Below are positions 18,833 through 29,924 of a DNA stretch of 64,000 nucleotides, piece after piece. The notes under the pieces are model-generated. The model was given only the letters and a program-made list of their open reading frames with translations. It was not told the DNA's origin and ran no database searches. The DNA comes from Flavobacterium oreochromis (GTDB lineage: Bacteria; Bacteroidota; Bacteroidia; Flavobacteriales; Flavobacteriaceae), in contig NZ_CP067377.1 of assembly GCF_019565455.1 (NCBI RefSeq), positions 2,238,001 through 2,302,000 on the forward strand, in the 5' to 3' direction. Position 1 is the first letter of the stretch. Every line of letters starts with the position of its first letter. The position numbers and the translations under genes are program-made.

Positions 18833-19726
18833 TTATTTTTTACTTCCATTTATATTCATTATAATAATGGCTAGAATAATTAAACCTATCCCAATCCATT
18901 GTGAGATCACAACAGTTTCATTTAATATCATAAAAGCCATCATGACAGAAACAGGCAATTCTAAAGAAGAAACAATACTTCCTAGTCCAATTCCTGTGTG
19001 AGGAAATCCAGCATTCATTAAAATAGGAGGAATAATGGTGCCAAACAAAGCTAAGAAGATTCCCCATTTAGCAAAAATGGCCATATTAAAAGGAGTTACC
19101 TGTGTCGCTATAGAAAAACCGAAAACAATAACCGCACCACCTAAAAGCATATACAAGCTACGTTGGGCAGATGATATTCCTAATGCAATTCTATTAGCTG
19201 TAAACATAGTGGTAGTAAATGAAGCTGCAGCTAAAAGCCCCCACATAATTCCTCTCCAGTCTAAATCTAGTGATTTACTAAATAGGTTAGTGGCTAAAGC
19301 AGTTCCTAATAAAACAATTGCTACAGAAACTATTTTTTGCATAGAAGGTGCTTTTTTATCTAAAAACCATTCTAATAATACCCCCATCCAAACGGTTTGC
19401 ATTAATAAAACAATTCCTATGGAAACAGGAATGTATCTTACAGCTAGGTAGTAAAAAACACTGGTCATACCAAGTGAAGTACCAGCTAACATCAAATGTA
19501 AAATATTTGCAGAAGTTGCTTTTATCACTTCTTCTTTCTTTTTGAATTTTTGGAAAGCATTAATTAGCAGCATACCTAAAATTCCGTATATAAATTGTGA
19601 GGATGTAACCTCTGCTGTAGTAAAGTTTTCTTTATAGGCTAATTTAACAAATGTAGCTAACATTCCATAACTAGTGGCACCTAATCCTACTAAAAAAACT
19701 CCTTTTAAAATACGATTTTTCAACAT
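18833..19726 (-). CDS. EamA family (drug/metabolite transporter superfamily) permease
   Basis: About 297 residues with ten predicted membrane helices in two EamA repeats of five (first GVFLVGLGATSYGMLATFVKL, second DWRGIMWGLLAAASFTTTMF). Such carriers export small metabolites or amino acids. I start it at ATG 19726 (MLKNRILKG). An in-frame TTG at 19750 lies inside a TATATTTG promoter box and so cannot be translated. The substrate is unknown. Confidence 0.85.
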   Translation of the reverse strand: MLKNRILKGVFLVGLGATSYGMLATFVKLAYKENFTTAEVTSSQFIYGILGMLLINAFQKFKKKEEVIKATSANILHLMLAGTSLGMTSVFYYLAVRYIPVSIGIVLLMQTVWMGVLLEWFLDKKAPSMQKIVSVAIVLLGTALATNLFSKSLDLDWRGIMWGLLAAASFTTTMFTANRIALGISSAQRSLYMLLGGAVIVFGFSIATQVTPFNMAIFAKWGIFLALFGTIIPPILMNAGFPHTGIGLGSIVSSLELPVSVMMAFMILNETVVISQWIGIGLIILAIIIMNINGSKK

Positions 19727-19747
19727 TTTTTTAAAAATTAAGGGCGG

Positions 19748-19755
19748 CAAATATA
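19748..19755 (-). promoter_or_regulatory. -7 promoter box of the EamA gene
   Basis: TATATTTG on the minus strand fits TAnnTTTG and lies about 20 bases upstream of the chosen ATG, giving a short leader. Confidence 0.55.
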
Positions 19756-19860
19756 CAATAAGTTAAATGTTAAATATTAAAAGTTGTTAGTTTTTTTTAA
19801 ATAATAAATAGCAATAAGTATTTTTAAAATTTTATAAAATGTAAACTAAGAATATGATGA

Positions 19861-21037
19861 TTAAAAAATACAGTTTAAAGGGTTGTTTTTTATTCCTATT
19901 TTATTTGCATCAAAATTCAATTTTTCTTTAAGAAGACTGGCATATACACTTCTGAAATCAATCTCAAATTTTAAATCTCCATCATCAAGATTAGTTAAAT
20001 CAGGATTTTTGCCAATTATATTTCCTCTATTATTTCCCCCTATAATAAACATAGGAGCAGCAGTTCCATGATCAGTTCCATTTCCATTGTCTCTTACACG
20101 ACGGCCAAATTCAGAAAAAACAACTATTGTTACATTTTGCAGTAATTTAGATTTTTTTAAATCAGTATAAAAGCTAAAAATAGCATCATTAAATTCTGTT
20201 AATTTATTTTTGTGTATAGCTAATTGATTATCGTGAGTATCAAATCCATTTAAAGAAGTATAATATACTTTTGAATTTAAGTTGCCTTTAATTAATCGAG
20301 CTATCCATTCTAAATTTTTAGCTAAACTTGTTTTCGGATAAGAATTTTCAGTTTTTGAATTTTCTAAAGCTTTTTGAATTTTATCAGCTCCTTCTGTGAT
20401 TGAATTGGCTATTTTTCTAACAAAATCTAATTGAGGATTATCAGATAATCTTGTTGTCTCATCATCAGTTTGTTTTTTAGGTTTAAACCAATTAGGAGCT
20501 TTTACTGTAATAGTGTTTGGATTTTTTTCCTTTTAATGATAAATTATCTATCTTGTCTATATTAATGCCAGCTGTTGGGATATGCTCTTTACATTGTAAA
20601 TCTAAATAGCGGCCTAGCCAACCTTCATTATGATATTGATTAGAAGCTGAGGCTGTTTGCCAAATTTCCTGACTACGAAAATGTGAACGATTAGGTTCAG
20701 AATATCCTACGTTTTGTAATATAGTAAGATCTCCGTTTTGTTGAATTTCGGCTAAACCTCTTAAAGCAGGATGGAAAGCCATTCCTTTGTTTTTATTAAT
20801 AACCTCTTCTTTTGAGAGTGCAATTTTAGGTCTATTAGCATAATAAAGAGGATCTTGAAAAGGGACAAAGGTATTAAGCCCATCATTTCCTCCGTTTAAC
20901 TGAATAAAAACTAAAGATTGTTCTCCTATGATTAAATTAGAATTATTTTTTGAACTATAAGCATATAAAAAGTTTGGTAGTACAAGCATTCCTCCTGTAA
21001 AAGTTCCCGTAACTGATAAAAATTGTCTTCTATTCAT
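19861..21037 (-). CDS. DUF1501 domain secreted protein with Tat signal (one frameshift)
   Basis: The N-terminus MNRRQFLSVTGTF is a twin-arginine signal. DUF1501 (sulfatase-like/alkaline-phosphatase-fold) landmarks follow: VFIQLNGGNDGLNTFVP, FHPALRGL, NVGYSEPNRSHF and, near the C-terminus, FSEFGRRVRDNGNGTDHGTAAP. The frame breaks in an A7 run near 20524; removing one A joins LKGK to NPNTITVKAPNWF. The remaining frame is open to 19861, giving about 390 residues. It is the downstream partner of the DUF1800 gene, a pairing common in Bacteroidota and Proteobacteria. The enzymatic role is unknown. Confidence 0.85.
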
Positions 21038-21096
21038 AACTTTTCGTTTTTGAAGGTTAAAATTTTGATAACCTTAATTTTTATTGGAATAAAATT

Positions 21097-22476
21097 TTAA
21101 ATTAATTGAAACTCGGGCGTTTTTATAATGGTATTAAATAATCTTAAAATGGCTTGTTCAGCATTTATACTTTCTGGATCAAAATCGTATTTTAAAACCA
21201 TTTCAAAATCTTTTTGATTTATTTCATCAACAGTAAAAAGTAATTTAGCTGTAAGATTTTTAATAATATCTTTATTACTTATACCCTTCCAATTAATATG
21301 AGGAATAAAATTGTATTCAGTGTTTTCCCCTTTTTCTTTGATTAAACCAATTCGATTAAATAACTTGCCGGAACAAAGTAGGTCAGCAGTATGGTTACGC
21401 TGTAAATAGGTCTGTGAAGTTAACCAAGATTTACCTCCTTTCCATCCCTTTACATTCGGTTGATTAAATAAATCCATTCCTTGTTCCTTTAAAAAAAAGG
21501 TAATAGCTTTTTTGTTTGGAATACGTATTTGTAATTCATCAGTAAGCTGAAGAATAAATTCTAAAGGACTTTTAATTTTAGATCCAGCTGTATCTTTTTT
21601 ATATTCTTCTGAGAATAATTTTAGTAAAAAAGGTTTTATTTCAAAGTTTACTTTTTTAAAATAATTACCATAATAGATTACTAAATCTTTTGTAGGTTCA
21701 TCATATATAAACCACTTTAGGATTTTTTCTGTTATAAAATAAGGGATAGCGGGTTGCTCAAAAATAATATCTACTAGATCATCTGCTTTAAAACGTCCTG
21801 TTTTCCCTAAATACGTGATGGTATCATGATTTTCAAAAAGAGTATGATATATTGCTTGATCATCTCCTATCCCTAATCCAGCTAAAGCTTTAGCTCCATT
21901 TTTGATATCTATTTCTGTATAGTTTCCAATACCTAGAGTAAAAAGTTCTAATAGCTCTCTACTTAAATTTTCATTAATCTTTTCATTTCTATTATCTACA
22001 TTGTCTAGATAACGTACCATAGCATTACTTTTTAGGACTTTTTTAGTTAGTTCTCTAAAGTTCCCAAAGGCGTGTTCACGTAGAAGTTGGTTATATTGAA
22101 AAATCCAATGATTTATTTTTATTTTTTCAAATGTAGCAACATAATGATTGTGCCAAAAACAAGTCATTTTTTCAAGAAGAGGATATTCTTCAGTAATCAT
22201 TCTTTCAATCCACCAAGCCTTCATTTCGTTAGAAACTTTTATCTCTTTAATAATTATTTGTTTTGTTTCATCAGGATTATGTTTTTTTAGTTTTTTTTTT
22301 CTTTCACGAAGCTCTTTAATATTGTTAGGACTTTCTTGAAGAAAAACAGGAGTCATATTGTCTATTGTTGTCTTAAAAGAGTTATTAAGAAAATTTTCAA
22401 TTCCTATACTTTTAATAATATCACTTTGTTTATTTGAAAAACCCAAGCGTAAGGACCAGAGAGTTGATTTATCCAT
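21097..22476 (-). CDS. DUF1800 domain protein
   Basis: About 459 residues. Family landmarks are LWSLRLGFSN at the N-terminus, WWIERMITEEYPLLEKMTCFWHNHYV, NENLSRELLELFTLGIGNYTEIDIKNGAKALAG and FFTEKILKWF-like segments (IPYFITEKILKWFIYDEP). An alternative start exists 33 bases upstream (22509), but family members begin close to the LxRLGFG-like motif, so Met at 22476 is preferred. Together with the following DUF1501 gene (60 bases away) it forms an operon of unknown function, probably acting at or outside the cell envelope. Confidence 0.8.
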   Translation of the reverse strand: MDKSTLWSLRLGFSNKQSDIIKSIGIENFLNNSFKTTIDNMTPVFLQESPNNIKELRERKKKLKKHNPDETKQIIIKEIKVSNEMKAWWIERMITEEYPLLEKMTCFWHNHYVATFEKIKINHWIFQYNQLLREHAFGNFRELTKKVLKSNAMVRYLDNVDNRNEKINENLSRELLELFTLGIGNYTEIDIKNGAKALAGLGIGDDQAIYHTLFENHDTITYLGKTGRFKADDLVDIIFEQPAIPYFITEKILKWFIYDEPTKDLVIYYGNYFKKVNFEIKPFLLKLFSEEYKKDTAGSKIKSPLEFILQLTDELQIRIPNKKAITFFLKEQGMDLFNQPNVKGWKGGKSWLTSQTYLQRNHTADLLCSGKLFNRIGLIKEKGENTEYNFIPHINWKGISNKDIIKNLTAKLLFTVDEINQKDFEMVLKYDFDPESINAEQAILRLFNTIIKTPEFQLI

Positions 22477-22570
22477 GAAGATTTTGATTTGATTATTGGA
22501 CAAAATCATTTTAAAAAGGTTTAATTAATCAAAGTAAGTTTTACTTAAATTTACTCCATAAATAATTAAC

Positions 22571-23990
22571 ATGTCTACTTTTAAATCTAAAATATATCAA
22601 CAGTTAGAACATAAAATCAAACATTTAGGAACAGTAATGAGTAGTGTGTATGCTCTGTTTTTAGGTGCTTTTCTATTATGTTTGGATTTTCAGATTGATC
22701 TTAACAAGTATTTTTCTATTAATTCGTTAGAAATTTATACTAGATTAATTCCTGTTTCTAATGTTTTAGTCTCTATTGTTATAGGAATATCCTTAACTAC
22801 ATTTTCCGTATTATTTGTAGTAATGCAATTAGCTTCATCTCAATTTTCTCCAAGAATTTTAAGACACTTTTTAGCTAATGATTTTAAAATACAAGCGTTT
22901 ATAGGTTTTTTTGTAGGTACTGTAGCGTTGTGTATATTACCTCAAATAATATCTGTTTTTTATACAAAACAATCTTTTTAATAACTCTATTGGTAGGGAC
23001 TTTTTTAGCTATTAGGGGATTAGTTTGGTCATATCCTTCTATGATTACTTACTTGAGCGTAAATATGAATGTGTCAAGTATTACAGATCATATTAAAAAA
23101 GAAGTACTAGACGAAATAGATCTTTTATATACTGAAAAATGGGAAAAAGGAAATGATCTAACATATCAAAGAGAGTTGTGTTTTATAGAGAAAAAGGTAT
23201 TGAAAATAGTAAGTCCTTTTCAATCAGGTTATTTGGAAAGTATTGATTATACTCAATTAAAAAAAATTTTTTAGAATTAAAAGAAGAAACATACTGGAGT
23301 ATAGTTTATCAAAAACCTGTGATTGGTGAGTTTATAATGAAGGATACAACTATTTTATTACAAATTATAGTTGATCAAATTTCAGAAAACCAAAAAGAGA
23401 TTTTTGAAAAGTTAGTTTCTAAAACTTTTAAAGTAAATCGTTTTAGAAGTCATACACAAGATATTAATTTTGGAGTGCGAAAACTAGTAGATATAGGTAT
23501 AAAAGCTATTTCTCCAGCAGTAAATGATCCAACAACCTGTTTGAATTGTATAGATCAATTAGGAGAAATTCTAAAAGTTTTATCTGAAAGACAATTTCCT
23601 TCTACAGATGCAAGACAACTAATTCAAAGTAATATTCATATTAACGAATTTAATTATGATGAATTCGTTGATTTTTGTTTTGATCAAATTTATCAATGGG
23701 GAAAAGAGGATCCAACGATCGTAAAACGAATTCTACGTACTATTAGAGTTATTTTACCTACTATTCAAAATCCATATTATTTAAAAGTATTAATTCAACA
23801 AGTTGAAGAAATGGAGTTGTCTTCCATTTATACTCTAGAAAATTATGAGAGTAGAAACTTAAAAATTTCTAAAGAAAAACTCAATACAATTCAGAAAGAA
23901 CTTCAAGGCTTTAGAGAAAAAGCCTTGAAGCAAATTGAAGTTTTAAAAAAAGAGGAGTTTTTGAAATTTATTCACAAGACAAACGAGTAA
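22571..23990 (+). CDS. DUF2254 domain membrane protein (two frameshifts)
   Basis: The joined product is about 470 residues. The N-terminal half has four membrane helices (YALFLGAFLLCLDF; VLVSIVIGISLTTFSVLFVVMQL; FIGFFVGTVALCILPQII; FLITLLVGTFLAIRGLVWSYPSM). The C-terminal soluble half carries GVRKLVDIGIKAISPAVNDPTTCLNCIDQL, the DUF2254 signature. One missing T near 22979 and another near 23271 break the frame; both are in T runs and both neighbouring readings are conserved. Function is unknown. Confidence 0.8.
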
Positions 23991-24062
23991 ATAAATCTAT
24001 GATTTTTGATTCAGAAATAGAGACGATAAACTATTTAAATGAATATTTAAAATCAATATAGG

Positions 24063-24827
24063 TTATCTTCTGTGTCGTTTTCCTCTCATATTATATTCTG
24101 CACGTCTGGTTTTAATGAATGCAGTTTTAGCTTTTCTTCTAGAAAGATATTTTGCATGTGGTCTTATTAAATGTGTTTTTGTTCTATGGAAATGAATTCG
24201 ATGTTTATAGATATGTGTAACGAATAACGCGTGTTTTATAGGATGCCAAGGTTTCCACCAACGAGGATATAATGACCAGCGTACAGGTGAAATCCAAACA
24301 CGATATCCAGGAGCATAAATAAAACGTATACAAGGCCATCCCCAAACATTAATAGTTACTCTTGTAGGAATTATGTCTGTAAAAGAAGGACCTTTATTTT
24401 CAATTGGCTTTTCATAAACATCAAAAGGTTCAACAATAGTGTTTTCATCAAATAAATCTTCATCACCTATAATTTGAATATAAGCTTCTTCATTGCCTGT
24501 TTTTTCAATATTCAATGTAGCAATATCTTGTTTTTCAGTATCGCCCAATAGTGCGCTTAACACAATTATATGATTAGAACCATCAACTAAATCTTCAACA
24601 GTAATATAATCTGTATTCCCGTCGTTATTTAAATCAAGATTATTTATATTGTTATTCTCTTCGTTAATAGCTTTTTCAAAATCTTCTAATGACGTAGAGT
24701 TTTTAAACATAGCTAAAGCTCCTTCTAGACTAAAGTTTTCCTGATTAGTTTCATTTTCCTCCATTATTTGAGCATATTTTGGAGTAAAAAAGAAAAAGGT
24801 TAATAAAATAATGAGAAAATTTTTCAT
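24063..24827 (-). CDS. Secreted His/Arg/Trp-rich protein with EF-hand-like loop
   Basis: From ATG 24827 (MKNFLIILLTFFFF, a signal peptide) about 254 residues. The middle holds DLNNDGNTD, the DxNxDGxxD calcium loop, followed by VEDLVDGSNHIIVLSAL. The C-terminal third is extremely rich in Trp, His and Arg (VNVWGWPCIRF-like INVWGWPCIRFIYAPGYRVW, PRWWKPWHP, HKHRIHFHRTKTH), ending in MRGKRHRR. An upstream in-frame Met at 24863 would put residues before the signal peptide and is rejected. I recall similar uncharacterised flavobacterial proteins but no named function. Confidence 0.65.
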   Translation of the reverse strand: MKNFLIILLTFFFFTPKYAQIMEENETNQENFSLEGALAMFKNSTSLEDFEKAINEENNNINNLDLNNDGNTDYITVEDLVDGSNHIIVLSALLGDTEKQDIATLNIEKTGNEEAYIQIIGDEDLFDENTIVEPFDVYEKPIENKGPSFTDIIPTRVTINVWGWPCIRFIYAPGYRVWISPVRWSLYPRWWKPWHPIKHALFVTHIYKHRIHFHRTKTHLIRPHAKYLSRRKAKTAFIKTRRAEYNMRGKRHRR

Positions 24828-24946
24828 GGTAATTGGATTTATAGATTTGTGTATATGACTCATAAAAAATTAAAAGGTTTAATGAACGTTTTATAAAAAA
24901 GTTTCTGTTTATTTGTAATGTAAAGTGTAAATAATTTGGGGAGTTT

Positions 24947-27139
24947 ATGCAAAATTTGGTTAATACTATAGAGCAAAAGCTCGTAGAGGCTTATTCTATT
25001 AGGATTAATAATCTGACCAAGAGTATAATAATAGCGAATCAAGCTTTACAAGATTCTTTATTAATAAAGAATAAAGTACTGATTGGAAAAAGTTATAATC
25101 AACTAGCATTATATCATATGATAGTTGGTGAAATGCAAAGAGCTAAGTACTATTCTGAAAGTGCAATAAAAATTTTTAATGAATTAGGCGATGAAAGAGG
25201 TTTGGCTGATGTAAAATATGTTTTAGCAGCCGTTTACTACAAAACTAATCAATACCATTTAGGTCTTATTCATTTTAACGACGCTTTAAAGATTTATAAA
25301 AAACATGATGATTATTGTAATCAATCTCGTACAGAAAAATCATTAGGAACTATTTTTGAATGTATAGGCGATATTACAAGCGCATTTAAAGTATATAAAA
25401 GTGCAATTCAAAATGCTAAAAAAATTAACGATCTTAATTTAGAATCGAATGTGTACAATAACCTTTCTGGAATCTTAATTAAAAAGGGAAAAATAAATTT
25501 TGCCAAACAAATTATTAATAGGTCTATAGAACTTAAGACTCAAACAAAAGATATAAGAGGTATGGCTTACGCATTATATGGTAAGGGAAAAATATACCAC
25601 TTTTGTGGTGAATATAATAAAGCCAAAGAATTATACAATGAATCCTTGAGTATTCATAAAGAAATGAGCGAAAATACAGGAGTTGTTATGACTATGACAA
25701 AATTAGCAGCTCTTTATTTTGAACTTGAAGAGATAGACAAAGCCCTGCAATTGGCAAATGAAGGATTGTTATTAAGTGAATCTTTAAAATTCTCAATGTG
25801 TACAATTAAACTGAATCGTATAATTTATCTTATTTATAAAAAGATAGGTGATTTTGAGAAAGCTTTACATTATTTTGAAAACCATTTATTAGAAAAAGAA
25901 ACTGTTATTAATACTCAAACATTAAAAGTAATAGAGAGTTATGAGTTAATATCAAAAATGGAAAAAATAGAAAATGAAGCTATTTTACAAAGAGAAAAAC
26001 AAAAAATATTAGAAAAGAAAAATTTAGATGAACTAGAAAATTATAAGCGAAAGCAAGAATTCTTATCTATAATGAGTCATGAAATAAGGACTCCATTAAA
26101 TGCTATTGTTGCTTCGTTAGTTTTATTAGATGATAAAATAGTAAATGAAGGAAAGAAAATTATAAAGAACTTAAAATTTGCTTCTGATAATTTAATAAGT
26201 GTTGTAAATGATGTTTTAGACTTTAATAGATTAGACGGACAAAATGTAAAGTTAGAATTATTATCAACTAATATTAATTTTTTGTGTCAAAATACTGTTG
26301 AAATGTTCGAACGCTTTGCAAAAAGTAAAAATATTCAATTACGATATCTTTCTACAGTAAATATAACAAACTATTATTTAATAGATCCCACTAAATTAGC
26401 GCAAATTTTAAATAACTTAATAAGTAATGCTATTAAGTTTACAGACGAAGGGAGCGTAGAATTAGAAATAAAACTAATTAATTGTGGAGAACAAAAAGAT
26501 TTAATTTCCTTTAGAGTAACAGATACTGGAGAGGGAATATCAGCAGATAGTTTACCTCATATATTTGATAGCTTTTCACAACTTAAGCCTTATCTAACTC
26601 GAAAACACGGAGGAACAGGATTAGGGTTAGCAATTGTAAAAAGATTGATAGAATTACATAATAGCAAAATAACCGTAGAAAGTAAATTATACAAGGGATC
26701 TTCCTTTTACTTTGAACTTGAATTAGAAAAATCCCACGAAATCCAAATCCAAATAAATGATAAAAAACAATTAATAGGTAAAAAAATATTAATTGTAGAT
26801 GATACAAAAATGAACGGCATGTTACTTTCTAAGTTATTGAAGAAATGGAATATGGAAATTCAATACCTAGATACAGGTAAAAAAGCAATTGAAATAATAA
26901 AATATCAAAAGTTTGATTTTATATTAATGGATATTCATATGCCAGAAATGAATGGTTTCGAAGTTTCTAAGTATATAAGAATCACTGAAAATTTAAATAC
27001 TCAAACTCCTATTTTTGCACTAACAGCTGATATTTTAGCAGATACAGATCAAGATTTCAAAAAATACTTTTCAGGTATTATTTTTAAACCTTTTGATACA
27101 GAAAAACTTTACAATTTATTAGTTAGTTATCTAGATTAA
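24947..27139 (+). CDS. TPR-containing hybrid sensor histidine kinase/response regulator
   Basis: 730 residues, intact. Residues 1-320 are tetratricopeptide repeats (for example GEMQRAKYYSESAIKIFNELGD, GEYNKAKELYNESLSIHKEM), then a coiled coil (EKQKILEKKNLDELENYKRKQ). The HisKA box FLSIMSHEIRTPLN holds His378. The ATPase domain has NLISNAIKFT and GGTGLGLAIVKRL. A receiver domain follows with KILIVDDTKMN, phospho-acceptor Asp662 in FILMDIHMPEMNGFEV, and FKPFD. No membrane helix or signal peptide is present, so it is a cytosolic kinase. No DNA-binding regulator is adjacent. Confidence 0.9.
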   Translation: MQNLVNTIEQKLVEAYSIRINNLTKSIIIANQALQDSLLIKNKVLIGKSYNQLALYHMIVGEMQRAKYYSESAIKIFNELGDERGLADVKYVLAAVYYKTNQYHLGLIHFNDALKIYKKHDDYCNQSRTEKSLGTIFECIGDITSAFKVYKSAIQNAKKINDLNLESNVYNNLSGILIKKGKINFAKQIINRSIELKTQTKDIRGMAYALYGKGKIYHFCGEYNKAKELYNESLSIHKEMSENTGVVMTMTKLAALYFELEEIDKALQLANEGLLLSESLKFSMCTIKLNRIIYLIYKKIGDFEKALHYFENHLLEKETVINTQTLKVIESYELISKMEKIENEAILQREKQKILEKKNLDELENYKRKQEFLSIMSHEIRTPLNAIVASLVLLDDKIVNEGKKIIKNLKFASDNLISVVNDVLDFNRLDGQNVKLELLSTNINFLCQNTVEMFERFAKSKNIQLRYLSTVNITNYYLIDPTKLAQILNNLISNAIKFTDEGSVELEIKLINCGEQKDLISFRVTDTGEGISADSLPHIFDSFSQLKPYLTRKHGGTGLGLAIVKRLIELHNSKITVESKLYKGSSFYFELELEKSHEIQIQINDKKQLIGKKILIVDDTKMNGMLLSKLLKKWNMEIQYLDTGKKAIEIIKYQKFDFILMDIHMPEMNGFEVSKYIRITENLNTQTPIFALTADILADTDQDFKKYFSGIIFKPFDTEKLYNLLVSYLD

Positions 27140-27237
27140 AAATCGTTTGATACGTTGTATTTTTATTAAAAAAAAGTTAAAATTTGTAACGAAAGTTAAT
27201 ATAAAAAGTCTATTAGTGTAAATGATTTTTATAATAC

Positions 27238-29359
27238 ATGAAAAAACTTAAAATTTCTATTTTCTTATTATCTTTTTATCTATTGTAACTAATGCACAAG
27301 AAAATAAAGGAAAAACAAATGAACTGAAAGAGGTTGCAATTGTTAAAGAAAAAAAAGCAATTGAGCAGAAAGCGGATCGTACTATTTTTGAATTTGCAAA
27401 CCAAGCACATTTAAATTCAGGTTCTGTTTTAGAAGGAATGAAAAAGCTTCCGGGGCTAGTTGCTTCCGATGTAGCAGGTATGATGTATCAAGGAAAACAA
27501 TTAGATGTATTTTTAGATGGAAGACCGCTTAATATTTCCACAAATGAATTAAATGCTTTCTTAGAAGGATTACCCGCTAATTCAGTTGAGAAAATAGAAG
27601 TTATAACAAATCCTGGAGCTGAATTTCCAGCTACTTCTGGTGGAGCAATCCTAAATATTGTTACAAATAAAAAAGCAAAGAATTATTTAACAGCGACCTA
27701 TACTAACAGCAGTAATTTTACTTCTTATGATAAAAATCGTTGGCGCACCAATAATAGCATACTTTTAAGTTCAAAAAATAAATTTTTTGGATGGCAGTTA
27801 AATTTGGGTCAAAACTATGCAGAACGAGGAATGTGGTCTGAAGTATTTAAGAATGAAGGTAATTCATCTATATTATTAAATTCTAGTAATGCAGATCGTG
27901 TTTTGAGGACACTTTTTGCAAAAACAGGAATTACATTTGATATAGGTAAAAATAGATTATTGCTTAATTATGATATTTATTCCAATAATAATACCAGTAC
28001 AACAGATGCTATAGGATTATTGCCTAATTCTACGTTTTTTTCTACCATAGATGACAGTAAAACTCTAACATTACGTCAAGATGCAGTAGCTACTTATCAA
28101 ATGAGGTTTGATGATTCTAGCAAAAAACTAGATTTTAAATTCAACTTTAATAGTGTTTCTACAGATTTTGATTTGTTTTCAAGAAACTTAAATTTAAATA
28201 CATTAAGTAATGGATCTGATCAGCGTCTTTATAATTTTAAAATAGACTATAATCAGCCCATAAAATTATTAGAAGAAGGAAAAATTAGTATAGGGACTTT
28301 GTATGAAGAACTCTATTTTAATACATTTAGTAAAAATGTAAATAATTTAGAATATAAAAGAATGACGGCTTCTACTTACGCAGAGTTGCAGACCAAGTAT
28401 AAAAATTTGAATTTACTCTAGGACTAAGAGGAGAAAATTATGATATTTCAGGAAAAGCAGAGACACAACCTTTAATTCCTTTTAAGCAATATAGACTATT
28501 TCCTAATGGAAGTATTCAATATAGTTTAGCTAATAAAATAGTCTTATCAGGAAGTTATAATAAAAAAATAACATTACCGAGTACATCTGCACTTAATCCA
28601 AATAATACTAATTATCAAAACCCAAATGTAGGATATTTAGGAAATCCACAGTTACAACCTACACTTTTTAATAATTATGAATTTAAATTATCAGTTTTTG
28701 AATATGCTTTTATAGGATATAACATAAGTGAAGGATTAAATCAAGTGGCGCAACGAATGTATTTGAATGGAAATAAAATGGTGAATACTAATGAAAATAT
28801 TTCTTCAATGAAGATTCATACTTTTAATTTAGGTTTACCTATTCCTTACATGTTGTTTACAAAAGGGTTAAAAGAAACAGCTAAATTCAATTTTAATCCA
28901 GATAAAATTAATTTTATGTTTGTTTATGCAGGTAGACAAAAACATGAAATTTCAGGGGTTGATACTAAAGCATTTTGGATTTTTAATATTATGTCGCAAG
29001 TTGTATTACCAGGTGACATTAAATGGGTTACAAATTATAGCCATATAACAAAAGGAGGAAATTATTTTTATTTTGTGGCACAAAGACCATTTAATCATAG
29101 TTTAGATATGACTTTTTCTAAGAAGTTTTTATCTAACCATTTAACGGTTTCTATAAATGTAGACGACTTATTTAATTTTAACAAAGCATCATTTAATTCT
29201 TTAAATACACCACTTTATATGTCTAATAAAAATGATACTCGTAGAGTTGGATTTACCTTAAATTATAAAATCCCAACTAAGAATAAAATGGCAAAAGAGG
29301 ATCCTAATATGTTAAACAAAGAAAAGAAAGAGGATAATGGGAATATAATAGGGAATTAA
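27238..29359 (+). CDS. TonB-dependent receptor / outer-membrane beta-barrel protein (two frameshifts)
   Basis: Joined length is about 705 residues. A signal peptide (MKKLKISIFLLSF...NAQ) is interrupted by a missing T near 27283. A plug-domain-like part then follows (KLPGLVASDVAGMMYQGKQLDVFLDGRPL, LPANSVEKIEVITNPGAEF, GGAILNIVTN). The rest is a beta-barrel of alternating strands ending FTLNYKIPTK. A second break near 28410 (AAATTTGAATTTAC, one A short) joins KYK to KFEFTLGLRGENY. There is no N-terminal carboxypeptidase-like domain. The charged tail after the barrel is unusual. The ligand is unknown; the preceding histidine kinase may or may not be linked. Confidence 0.8.
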
Positions 29360-29402
29360 ATTAATATAAATAGTAGATTCCCATTTAAATAATTAATGTT
29401 TA

Positions 29403-29436
29403 ATGCCCCAAATAGTTAGTATTTGGGGCATTTTTA
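29403..29436 (+). terminator. Rho-independent terminator after TonB receptor
   Basis: A perfect 12-bp stem ATGCCCCAAATA/TATTTGGGGCAT with a 5-base loop and T5. Confidence 0.85.
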
Positions 29437-29519
29437 TTAAAGTTAATTACGATTTAAAAAGTGTAATTTTTTTATCTTGATAAACGTATTGAAAAAAAAT
29501 AATTTTATAAAAGTAAAAA

Positions 29520-29924
29520 TTAATTCTTTTTTGAAAATTCTTCTAAATCACTTAAATGAACTCTTAGTGCATGAACTGAAATACTGATTTCCCAAAAAGA
29601 AGTTCCTAAAGATACTAGAAGACTAAATAAACTAAATCCGAAAAGATAAATAGCAATATATTGTAAATTAAAAAATAATAAAAGCATCGAAAAGACGGAT
29701 AGAAATAAGCAAAGGACACCCATTAACTGCATAAAACGGATCAAGGTTAGTCGGTTATTTAAGTTTTGAATTTCAAGAATAATAGATTTATTATGAACCT
29801 CTTCATAATTTTTTTTTAAACTTCTAATAATTTGAGCAATGGTTAAAAATCGATTAGTATAGGCTAATAAAATTAATGAACTAGCTGAAAATAATAATGC
29901 AGGTGTTTCAATTGATAGGGTCAT
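29520..29924 (-). CDS. DUF2721 domain membrane protein
   Basis: 134 residues with three hydrophobic segments (LLFSASSLILLAYTNRFLTI, QLMGVLCLFLSVFSMLLLFF, IYLFGFSLFSLLVSLGTSFW) and a conserved cytoplasmic stretch LNNRLTLIRFMQ. This matches the DUF2721 family of small inner-membrane proteins of unknown role. Confidence 0.75.
   Translation of the reverse strand: MTLSIETPALLFSASSLILLAYTNRFLTIAQIIRSLKKNYEEVHNKSIILEIQNLNNRLTLIRFMQLMGVLCLFLSVFSMLLLFFNLQYIAIYLFGFSLFSLLVSLGTSFWEISISVHALRVHLSDLEEFSKKN

Noticed and set aside
19035..19545. Plus-strand open frames opposite the EamA gene
   Set aside because: They mirror the hydrophobic codons of the real gene and show no family features.
22087..22339. 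Plus-strand open frames opposite DUF1800
   Set aside because: They are antisense to a conserved gene and have no start context or recognisable similarity.
23999..24061. 20-codon frame after the DUF2254 gene
   Set aside because: Too short, and nothing supports translation; it may be a remnant or untranslated tail.
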